The notes under the pieces: generated by a model
Told to the model about the DNA's origin: nothing
Seen by the model: only the letters and a program-made list of their open reading frames with translations
Database searches by the model: none
Assembly: GCA_002407865.1 (NCBI GenBank)
Contig: DHPI01000024.1
Coordinates: 17,986-26,350, forward strand
Reading direction: 5' to 3'
Origin: Spirochaetia bacterium UBA5368
Lineage (GTDB): Bacteria; Spirochaetota; UBA4802; UBA5368
DNA length: 8,365 nt
Position numbers and translations under genes: made by a program
Shown: positions 1 through 5,292 of the stretch, in pieces
Numbering within the stretch: the stretch's first letter is position 1
Layout of the letters: each line of letters begins with the position of its first letter

Positions 1-354
1 ATCGACATCCCCATATATGTCGCGCTGCGTTACGGCATTACCACCGGCATGGTCGAAGGAAACGTCAGCAATGAATACAGGGCCGCGGGGGTCCTTTTCA
101 CCCTCCCATTCCTGTCGCACGACCCCTTTTTCGAGGAGGAGCGCGGAGAGGCGATCCCGCCCGAAAAGCTCACCGACGTTATTGCGCTGTACGCAACACA
201 CGAGTTCGGGCATTTTCTGAACCATTACCGCGATTACTACGACCATTCGAACTGCATCATGGTGCCGGCCAACGACCTGAACTATTTCCGCTGGTACCGC
301 GAAAGAAAAGAATCGAAGTGCCCGCGTGTCCACGAAACGTTGAAGAATTTTTAG
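1..354 (+). CDS. HEXXH zinc metalloprotease-like protein, C-terminal part (5' end outside window)
   Basis: The reading frame is open from base 1 and ends at the TAG at 352-354, giving the last 117 residues of a longer protein. The first ATG in frame is at 49, but coding continues upstream of it, so the gene is 5'-truncated by the window. Window residues 67-71 are HEFGH, the zinc-binding HEXXH signature, preceded by a hydrophobic helix-like stretch (VIALYAT). Thirteen residues later comes CIM (85-87), which resembles the Cys-x-Met part of the archaemetzincin pattern and the metzincin Met-turn. The canonical third ligand of HEXXHXXGXXH is not in place: position 11 is Arg77 and the Gly is Asn74. 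His75, Asp78, Asp81 or His82 could take that role. A metzincin-like peptidase is therefore likely but not certain. The substrate is unknown. The gene converges on the minus-strand acyl-CoA synthetase gene with a 30-nt gap. Confidence 0.6.
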   Translation: MDIPIYVALRYGITTGMVEGNVSNEYRAAGVLFTLPFLSHDPFFEEERGEAIPPEKLTDVIALYATHEFGHFLNHYRDYYDHSNCIMVPANDLNYFRWYRERKESKCPRVHETLKNF

Positions 355-384
355 ACCTGCCGCATACGGATTTCGCGCAGCGCC

Positions 385-1779
385 CTACACCGGCAGCAGC
401 GCCCGTTTTTTACGGAAGTGCCGTTTTACGCCCGCGATGAAATCAACGCAGCGGCGTATCTCGGTAAACACGGGTATGCCGCCATCTTCCGCCGTTTTTC
501 TGAATACATCGTGAATGTTGCTGTTGCCCACCATCCAGAGCGCAACGGGTTTCCGGTATTTCTTTTTCAACGCGGCAATCGCGGCAAGATAGTCAGGCGT
601 CGACGCTTCCCAACCGACGGTTTCCACGATGATGGAATCGACGCCGTCGTCCCTCATGAGCGCCTCCACCGACGCGGGATAGACCACGTCCATGCCGTTC
701 AGCTCCACTGCGGGCCACAGGTCAACAGGGTGCGCCGGCGCCATCCACGGCGGGAACACCTTTTTCAGCGCGTCCATTGTCTCAGGCGACAGTTCGGCGG
801 GAGCGACGCCGCAGTTTGAGAGCAGGTCCGATGTCACGATGCCCGCGCCGCCAGAAAAGGTCACGACGGCCGTTCCGCCGCACTCCGGGCACGAATCCAC
901 CTTCGAAAAACCACGCACGAAATCCATCAGCTCGTGCACGTCGAAAACCGGAACAATGCCCGCCTGCCTGAACGCCCCCTCGTAAACCGCCGCCGAACCC
1001 GAAAGGCTGGCGGTGTGGCTCATCGCGGCCTTCGAGCCCGCATCGCTTGCGCCGCCCTTCAGCACAACGACCGGTTTGCGCGTTGAGCGGGACAGGTCAA
1101 GAAATTTCCGTCCGTCGACAATCGATTCGAGATAACAACCGATAACGCCGGTATTGTTGTCGTTGATGAGGTATTCCAGAAGCTCGGTCTCGTGCACATC
1201 GCACTTGTTGCCGATCGAGCACACCTTGGAGATTCCCATACCGCCCCGCTCGAGTATCATCATAAGGAACCCCGCCGACAGCATGCCGCTCTGCACGATA
1301 AGCGACACCGGGCCCGGCTCCATCAGGGTTTCCCACAGATCGGAGTACATGAACGAAAACACATTGCGCGAGTGCCCGTCGAGCAGGCCCATACAGTTGG
1401 GCCCCCAGAGCCGTATGCCAAGCGAGCGCGCGAGATCAACCGACTCGCGCTGCAGGCGTCTGCCCTCCTCGCCCACCTCGGAGAATCCGGCGGATTCTAT
1501 GATGATGCCCTTTGCGCCCTTTCGCGCACACGCCCGGATAGTCTCCGGGAGAAATTTTGCGGGGATAAAATATATCGCGAGATCAAAATTTTCCGGTATC
1601 GCGTCTACGTCGGGCCAGCATTGTACGCCGAGAATTTCATCGTATTTTGGATTCACGGGAAATATTTTTCCCTTGAATCCAGCCCGGGCGTTACGCAGAA
1701 TATGAAAGCCCCCTTTCGCGTGATTGTCGGTGGCGCCGATAACAGCGATGTTGTGCGGGTAAAAAAAGTGATCCAGCAT
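385..1779 (-). CDS. Acyl-CoA synthetase (ADP/NDP-forming), alpha subunit: CoA-binding and ligase domains
   Basis: This is a 464-residue protein, close to the usual length of the separate alpha subunit of ADP-forming acetyl/acyl-CoA synthetase (ACD). The family catalyses acyl-CoA + ADP + Pi to acid + CoA + ATP in the cytoplasm, a substrate-level phosphorylation step. The N-terminus is a CoA-binding Rossmann domain with VIGAT at residues 13-17. A GPNCMG motif at 126-131 and a succinyl-CoA-ligase-like domain follow. The MSHTAS motif places the predicted phospho-histidine at His255, close to the known alpha-subunit His257 of an archaeal ACD. The third domain runs from about 300 to 464. No ATP-grasp (beta) domain is fused, and no beta gene is in the window, so the partner must be encoded elsewhere. 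The ATG start is supported by GGAGG (1785-1789) 5 nt upstream. It lies 48 nt after the TPR gene and is probably co-transcribed with it. Acyl specificity cannot be read from the sequence. Confidence 0.88.
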   Translation of the reverse strand: MLDHFFYPHNIAVIGATDNHAKGGFHILRNARAGFKGKIFPVNPKYDEILGVQCWPDVDAIPENFDLAIYFIPAKFLPETIRACARKGAKGIIIESAGFSEVGEEGRRLQRESVDLARSLGIRLWGPNCMGLLDGHSRNVFSFMYSDLWETLMEPGPVSLIVQSGMLSAGFLMMILERGGMGISKVCSIGNKCDVHETELLEYLINDNNTGVIGCYLESIVDGRKFLDLSRSTRKPVVVLKGGASDAGSKAAMSHTASLSGSAAVYEGAFRQAGIVPVFDVHELMDFVRGFSKVDSCPECGGTAVVTFSGGAGIVTSDLLSNCGVAPAELSPETMDALKKVFPPWMAPAHPVDLWPAVELNGMDVVYPASVEALMRDDGVDSIIVETVGWEASTPDYLAAIAALKKKYRKPVALWMVGNSNIHDVFRKTAEDGGIPVFTEIRRCVDFIAGVKRHFRKKRALLPV

Positions 1780-1827
1780 ACCAGCCTCCAGTACTATTCA
1801 ATGCGTCAGCGCTATTTTCTGCTGAGG

Positions 1828-2538
1828 CTATTTAATGCCGCGCCGCATAACCAGCGCGGCCTTTTCATACATTTTCGCGGCGCGGTACGCGCCGGCGAGC
1901 GCTTCGCGCACATCGGCGCGCACGGGATCGATGGCGTACGCCCTTTCAAGCACGGCAACCGCCTCGCCCGGCAATCCGGCGTGCACGCACGCAAGCCCCC
2001 TGTAGAGATACGTTTCAATATCGCGCTTTCCGAGACGCTCGGCGATCGTGAGATATTTCAACGCCTTTCCATACTCTTTCCTTTGGTACAGTGAAACGCC
2101 GTACACATACGAAAGATACGAATCGCGCGATGGGTCCATTTTTTTAAAGACATCCGTCAGCTCCGCATATTCGCGCGCATCGAATAAAATTTCGATGACG
2201 CCCTGAAACGACGTAATGTCGTCGCCCTGGGCCAGTGTCGCAATCACCATGCGGGCGCCCTCGAGGCGGTCCCCCGTCTGGAGTACGCACATGCCGTTCA
2301 ACCGGAGGAAATCCCTGTCGGCCGGATAGAGCACCAGCATATCATCGAGGTATTCTTTCAAGTCCTCGTATTTTTTGTCCCGGTACATGGCATGGGCGAA
2401 TTTCCTAGAATCCTCGATGGTTTCTTTTTTTACATACCGGTAGTAACCGCGCAGGTACAAAAGCCGCAGCTCGGCGCTGTACAGAACAGAAACACACACC
2501 GTCCCCCCAAGCAGCAGCACAACGATAAATTTTTTCAT
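1828..2538 (-). CDS. Membrane-anchored TPR-repeat protein
   Basis: The protein has 236 residues and no recognisable enzyme domain. Residues 1-20 are a Lys-Lys start followed by a hydrophobic run (FIVVLLLGGTVCVSVLY), which reads as a signal anchor or uncleaved signal peptide. The rest is alpha-helical and TPR-like. The clearest repeats are at about 140-172, 174-206 and 208-235, with typical Gly/Ala/Tyr spacing and a DP turn at 204-205. Weaker repeats lie at about 45-76 and 78-105. Such proteins are protein-protein scaffolds; here it would sit on the outer face of the cytoplasmic membrane or in the periplasm, if the N-terminus exports it. The ATG is preceded by GGAG (2543-2546) 4 nt away. It follows the response regulator after a 199-bp gap and precedes the acyl-CoA synthetase gene by 48 nt. 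I do not recognise a specific function, and a link to the hydrogenase rests on position only. Confidence 0.75.
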   Translation of the reverse strand: MKKFIVVLLLGGTVCVSVLYSAELRLLYLRGYYRYVKKETIEDSRKFAHAMYRDKKYEDLKEYLDDMLVLYPADRDFLRLNGMCVLQTGDRLEGARMVIATLAQGDDITSFQGVIEILFDAREYAELTDVFKKMDPSRDSYLSYVYGVSLYQRKEYGKALKYLTIAERLGKRDIETYLYRGLACVHAGLPGEAVAVLERAYAIDPVRADVREALAGAYRAAKMYEKAALVMRRGIK

Positions 2539-2582
2539 ATCTCTCCGCCCCGTCAGCGTTCCACCGCGCGCACAATCACCCG

Positions 2583-2609
2583 GCGCCGGGAAAATCGCAT
2601 TCCCGGTGC
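2583..2609. repeat. Inverted repeat with 7-nt loop
   Basis: Bases 2583-2592 can pair with 2600-2609, with a core of CCGGGAA against TTCCCGG around a 7-nt loop (2593-2599). The extended stem needs one G-T pair when read on the plus strand. The left arm overlaps CCCGGCGCCGGG (2579-2590), which is itself a perfect palindrome, so two alternative folds compete. It lies 45-71 bp upstream of the TPR start. It could be an operator, a leader structure or a dispersed repeat. Confidence 0.4.
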
Positions 2610-2629
2610 GATGCTACAATGCGACTGTA

Positions 2630-2641
2630 GTATTGCAATAC
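2630..2641. repeat. Perfect 12-bp palindrome GTATTGCAATAC
   Basis: The 12 bases are their own reverse complement. The site lies about 92 bp upstream of the TPR start codon, in the most AT-rich part of this gap. Its size and symmetry suit a dimeric regulator's operator, but no known regulator consensus is claimed and only one copy was noticed. Confidence 0.3.
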
Positions 2642-2704
2642 AAATTTGCGTGAAAGGCGGGAGCGCATCAGCGCACGGCATGCGGTACAAGGCGCGCCGG
2701 GCCG

Positions 2705-2724
2705 GGCGGCGTTTTCACGCCGCC
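2705..2724 (-). terminator. GC-rich stem-loop with GAAA tetraloop after the response regulator
   Basis: Read on the minus strand, GGCGGCGT, the loop GAAA and ACGCCGCC form a perfect 8-bp stem closed by a GNRA tetraloop. It starts 13 nt past the response regulator stop codon, the right place for a transcript 3' end. No U-tract follows (the next bases are CGGCCCGG), so it is not a classical intrinsic terminator. It may instead be an mRNA 3'-end stabiliser or part of a Rho-dependent end. Confidence 0.4.
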
Positions 2725-2737
2725 ACACGGGCGGATA

Positions 2738-3142
2738 TCACCCGAACGCTTTTGAAATCTTCTGAAGCAGTTCGTCGATCTTTACAGGTTTTGTCAGAAA
2801 ATCGGTAATATGCGGCAGGAAGCTCTGTTCTTCATTCAGCGAAAACCGCGAATTGGTGACCTGGTTTATCGCCGTAAGCATGATTATCGGCGTATCCTTT
2901 ACGTCCTTGAACTTTGACGTGGGACGCGTGCTGCGAATCTGATAGCTTATCTCGAATCCCGCGGTGTCGGTTTCCATCATCACGTCGAGAATCATCAGGT
3001 CCGGTTTTTCGGCAAGCAGCTTCTGCAGTCCCTCGGCGCCGCTGTATGCCGTCACGACGACATAATCGTTCATCTTCAACGCCTGCGAAAGAGTGGCCAC
3101 AAGATCTGTATCGTCATCAACCAGCAATATTTTTTTGCTCAT
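2738..3142 (-). CDS. Stand-alone receiver-domain response regulator (no output domain)
   Basis: The protein is a single 134-residue CheY-like receiver domain. The N-terminal acidic cluster is at Asp9-Asp11 (LLVDDD), the phospho-acceptor is Asp53 (ILDVMM), the conserved Thr is Thr90 (IIMLTA) and the conserved Lys is Lys118 (LTKPV). There is no DNA-binding or enzymatic output domain, so it should act by protein contact or in a phosphorelay. It is longer than CheY in two places: 37 residues from Asp53 to Thr90 (30 in CheY) and 28 from Thr90 to Lys118 (22 in CheY). I chose the ATG at 3142 because GGAG (3149-3152) lies 6 nt upstream and translation begins directly with the first beta strand (MSKKILLVDD). 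Longer in-frame starts at 3154 and 3184 have no ribosome site, and the longest would translate repeat sequence. It is 104 bp after the hydrogenase small subunit, and no histidine kinase is in view. Confidence 0.9.
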   Translation of the reverse strand: MSKKILLVDDDTDLVATLSQALKMNDYVVVTAYSGAEGLQKLLAEKPDLMILDVMMETDTAGFEISYQIRSTRPTSKFKDVKDTPIIMLTAINQVTNSRFSLNEEQSFLPHITDFLTKPVKIDELLQKISKAFG

Positions 3143-3148
3143 ACCGTG

Positions 3149-3152
3149 CTCC
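3149..3152 (-). promoter_or_regulatory. Ribosome binding site that fixes the response regulator start
   Basis: On the minus strand this is GGAG, 6 nt before the ATG at 3142-3140. The alternative ATG at 3154 lies upstream of this site, which argues against the longer N-terminus. Confidence 0.6.
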
Positions 3153-3159
3153 ATGTTAG

Positions 3160-3214
3160 ATTCAAGATTCACGAATAGATTCAAGAATCAAGATTTTAAG
3201 AGTAAAGATTCAAT
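3160..3214. repeat. Degenerate 7-nt tandem repeat, ATTCAAG type, upstream of the response regulator
   Basis: On the plus strand the region splits into units: ATTCAAG (3160), ATTCACG (3167), a partial AATAG (3174), ATTCAAG (3179), AATCAAG (3186), ATTTTAAG (3193), AGTAAAG (3201) and ATTCAAT (3208). The period is 7 with small slips. It fills about half of the gap between the small subunit and response regulator genes and is much more AT-rich than its surroundings. A similar array in the opposite orientation lies at 4341-4367. Confidence 0.65.
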
Positions 3215-3246
3215 ACCGTTTGTACCAGGCGCTCGATCTCCCAATT

Positions 3247-3774
3247 CTATTTCAGCAATTCGTATATAACATTGCGATCTTCCCACGCCTTGTTGCGTTC
3301 GTACATATCGATCGGGAATTCCATCTGCTTCAGTTCAATCGGAGCCGATTTTTTCTCCACAAGTCCCAGCGCAAGCGCGACGCCATAGATGATGGCCTCC
3401 GGCCTGGGCGGACATCCCGGCACGAAGAAGTTGACGGGAATGGCCTTGTCGGCGCCGCCGGTCACGTTATAGCAGTCGAACCAACACCCTCCCCCGACGG
3501 CGCACGAGCCGATGCCGAACACAAGTTTGGGTGAAGGTATCGCGTCGTAGGCCTTTTTCACGATAGACAGCGTGGGCCGCGTAACGGCGCCGGAAACCAG
3601 CATCACGTCGGCATGCCTGGGCGAGGCGACCAGCTTCATGCCGAAACGCTCTAGATCGTAGTACGGCGTCAGCACGTTGAGTATTTCGATATCGCAGCCG
3701 TTGCAGGCTCCCGTGTTGCAGTGATATACCCACAACGACCTGGGAAAAACTTTTTTTGCAATGGTTGATAACAT
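3247..3774 (-). CDS. Group 4 [NiFe] hydrogenase small subunit (NuoB/HycG/EchC family)
   Basis: This 175-residue subunit carries the [4Fe-4S] cluster that passes electrons to or from the [NiFe] site, on the cytoplasmic side of the membrane complex. The expected cluster ligands are Cys24 and Cys27 in the GACNGCDIE motif, Cys91 in GSCAVGGG, and Cys121 in PGCPPRPEA, the standard NuoB/group 4 pattern. Cys19, Cys97 and Cys101 are additional. Length and the lack of a Tat signal fit group 4 enzymes rather than periplasmic uptake hydrogenases. The start ATG (3774) lies 3 nt after the ferredoxin stop codon, with a GGGGGA stretch inside the end of that gene acting as ribosome site, so translation is probably coupled. 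Hydrogenase rather than complex I is indicated by the large subunit in the same operon. It is the last structural gene of the set. Confidence 0.93.
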   Translation of the reverse strand: MLSTIAKKVFPRSLWVYHCNTGACNGCDIEILNVLTPYYDLERFGMKLVASPRHADVMLVSGAVTRPTLSIVKKAYDAIPSPKLVFGIGSCAVGGGCWFDCYNVTGGADKAIPVNFFVPGCPPRPEAIIYGVALALGLVEKKSAPIELKQMEFPIDMYERNKAWEDRNVIYELLK

Positions 3775-3777
3775 GGC

Positions 3778-4323
3778 TTATTCCCCCATCTTTTCGGGTC
3801 GTTTGAATTTTTCCGTTTTTTCGTACAGCTTCATGTCGAACTGCTCGGAACTCACGGGCAGAACCGCGCGCATCTCCAGGTTGTCGTACTTGTAGCCGAT
3901 GCGCGTCATTTTATCGATGGCGTTGGTGGTTTCATGATCGTAGCACCTGCCGCAGCGCTGGCACGTCGCCATAAAGAGCTCCATTGTTTCATTGATATCG
4001 TTTTTGTCGCCGGTCGCAAGCTCGTATCTATCGGTCATCGTAATCGCCTTTTCCGGGCACACGTCAGCGCAGCGGCCGCAGTACGTGCACCGCGATCCGT
4101 CGTACACCATCACGCGAAGCTCCTGACACAGGTCGCGCACAAGTATTGTCCGCGCGGGGCAATGGCTCGCGCATCCGCCGCAACCGATGCATTTATGATG
4201 GTCCCAGTACGGCTGCCCGCGGAAATTTTCCGGCGCGGGGCGCGGGACAAACGGGTACTTGAGCGTTACAACGCCGGGTTTCGCCACCATTAAAACCTGT
4301 TTTATTTTACTTGTCAGCCACAC
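3778..4323 (-). CDS. Hydrogenase polyferredoxin subunit, two [4Fe-4S] clusters (NuoI/HycF family)
   Basis: The protein has 181 residues with two ferredoxin motifs: Cys45-48-51-55 (CIGCGGCASHC) and Cys79-82-85-89 (CTYCGRCADVC). These should bind two [4Fe-4S] clusters that relay electrons to the small subunit. A further CxxCxxC (Cys121, 124, 127) follows and resembles the extra C-terminal cysteines of HycF, which may bind a metal. The N-terminal segment with Arg-Gly before the first motif (ENFRGQPYW) is typical of HycF/NuoI proteins. The start is GTG at 4323, supported by AAGGAG (4331-4336) at 7-nt spacing; no ATG lies nearby in frame upstream of the conserved part. It lies 55 nt downstream of the NuoH-like gene and 3 nt upstream of the small subunit gene. 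Confidence 0.92.
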   Translation of the reverse strand: MWLTSKIKQVLMVAKPGVVTLKYPFVPRPAPENFRGQPYWDHHKCIGCGGCASHCPARTILVRDLCQELRVMVYDGSRCTYCGRCADVCPEKAITMTDRYELATGDKNDINETMELFMATCQRCGRCYDHETTNAIDKMTRIGYKYDNLEMRAVLPVSSEQFDMKLYEKTEKFKRPEKMGE

Positions 4324-4330
4324 GGTTTGT

Positions 4331-4336
4331 CTCCTT
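4331..4336 (-). promoter_or_regulatory. Strong ribosome binding site supporting the GTG start of the ferredoxin subunit
   Basis: Read on the minus strand this is AAGGAG with 7 nt to the GTG at 4323-4321. It is one of the best Shine-Dalgarno matches in the window and supports the non-ATG start. Confidence 0.75.
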
Positions 4337-4340
4337 GCGA

Positions 4341-4367
4341 TTTAAGTTTCAATCTTCAATCTTGAAT
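4341..4367. repeat. Short ATTCAAG-type 7-nt repeat upstream of the ferredoxin gene
   Basis: On the minus strand the units are ATTCAAG (4367-4361), ATTGAAG (4360-4354) and ATTGAAA (4353-4347), then a partial CTTAAA (4346-4341). It occupies half of the 55-nt gap between the NuoH-like and ferredoxin genes, just upstream of the ribosome site. Relative to transcription it is in the opposite orientation to the array at 3160-3214. Confidence 0.55.
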
Positions 4368-4378
4368 TATTAATCTCC

Positions 4379-5278
4379 CTATATTCCATACGCCGTAAGC
4401 CCCACGGCAGCCAGCGACATTACGATCAGCACCGCGTAGTACTTCATCGCCTGATCGATTCGGAGCCTCGGGTTTGTGGAGGCGGTCAGCGCGATGAGAA
4501 CGAACACAACAAGTATTTCCACAAGCTGAATAAGCACGTTCAGCAGATAACTGCCTGTCGCCAGGAACGGAATAAAGACCGCCACGAAGAGCGACGCATA
4601 AAACATCTGCTTCAGCATAAGGTAATATTTGAACATCGCGAAATTGGGGCCGCTATACTCGATGAACGGGCCCTCCAGAATTTCGACCTCGGCCTCGGCG
4701 ATATCGAACGGCTGCTTCGCGACAAACGCCTGCAGCGCCATGAGGAAGACCACCAGCATCAGCACATATGACCAGCCATAGCCGTTGTTGAGCGTGCTGA
4801 ACACCGCCGCATCGATGGCCAGGCCCTTTGACTTGACGGCGCCAAGGATGAACGTCATAGCGAGCACCGGCTCCACCATGATCATGGTGATCATTTCACG
4901 GCTGGCGCCGACCATCGCGTAGGTGTTCTTGCTTGAAAGCGCGCCAAGAAGCACCGACACGCCGCCAAGCGTAAGAAGGTACACCACCGAAATGATGTCG
5001 CCGTACTGGGTGAGATAGTTTGTTGTGTATCCCAGCGGGATAAACGCGATCGCGGTGATGATCGACGCGAGCGCCATCATCGGCGCGAGTTTGAACGCCC
5101 AGTTGCCGGCGGTAATACTTTCCTTGCCTAACAGCTTCAACAGGTCAAGATAGGGCTGAATCAGCGGCGGGCCCTGACGCGAATGCACCTTCGCCGTGAG
5201 TTTGCGCACAATCCCTTCGAAGAACGGCGCGCACGCGAGAAAGATAACGATATTTGCCACGACTATCAATATGTCCAT
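4379..5278 (-). CDS. Hydrogenase membrane subunit (NuoH/HycD/HyfC family)
   Basis: This 299-residue integral membrane protein is the anchor between the hydrophilic hydrogenase arm and the membrane ion-translocating part. I estimate eight hydrophobic segments, near residues 3-25, 66-82, 97-112, 132-150, 168-187, 225-240, 245-266 and 281-297. Family motifs are present: HSRQGPPLIQPY at 32-43 in the first cytoplasmic loop, and the acidic loop FDIAEAEVEILEGPFIEYSG at 191-210, conserved from NuoH to HycD. The acidic residues in that loop are thought to take part in coupling redox chemistry to ion movement. Its length matches HycD/HyfC (around 300). The ATG start has a GGAAGGT ribosome site 5 nt upstream. 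It begins 14 nt after the large subunit gene ends. Confidence 0.93.
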   Translation of the reverse strand: MDILIVVANIVIFLACAPFFEGIVRKLTAKVHSRQGPPLIQPYLDLLKLLGKESITAGNWAFKLAPMMALASIITAIAFIPLGYTTNYLTQYGDIISVVYLLTLGGVSVLLGALSSKNTYAMVGASREMITMIMVEPVLAMTFILGAVKSKGLAIDAAVFSTLNNGYGWSYVLMLVVFLMALQAFVAKQPFDIAEAEVEILEGPFIEYSGPNFAMFKYYLMLKQMFYASLFVAVFIPFLATGSYLLNVLIQLVEILVVFVLIALTASTNPRLRIDQAMKYYAVLIVMSLAAVGLTAYGI

Positions 5279-5292
5279 AGTATACCTTCCAG

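Larger units (their letters stand above)
2539..2737. other. Intergenic gap with several dyads, no gene
   Basis: This is the longest non-coding stretch in the window. It separates the response regulator from the TPR gene, both on the minus strand. I see no convincing ORF or RNA gene. It holds a hairpin at 2705-2724, an imperfect inverted repeat at 2583-2609 overlapping a perfect 12-bp palindrome (2579-2590), and a second perfect 12-bp palindrome at 2630-2641. It is a reasonable place for a transcription end after the hydrogenase/regulator genes and for a new promoter for the TPR and acyl-CoA synthetase genes. I could not find a -35/-10 pair good enough to call. Confidence 0.6.

Noticed and set aside
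355..384. Bidirectional terminator between the convergent genes
   Set aside because: The 30-nt gap has no clear stem followed by a T-run on either strand.
1192..2094. Long plus-strand open frame of 300 codons
   Set aside because: It lies antisense to the acyl-CoA synthetase and TPR genes, runs across the gap between them, has low-complexity Arg/His-rich content and no domain. It is a shadow caused by high GC.
2600..2660. Sigma-70 promoter for the TPR gene
   Set aside because: Minus-strand TTGTAT and TTGCAA hexamers occur, but no -10 hexamer of acceptable match lies at 16-18 nt.
3143..3184. Longer N-terminus for the response regulator, starting at 3184
   Set aside because: It would translate part of the heptamer repeat, has no ribosome site, and adds residues before the first beta strand that receiver domains do not need.
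3160..3214. CRISPR array
   Set aside because: The units are only 7 nt, degenerate and without spacers.
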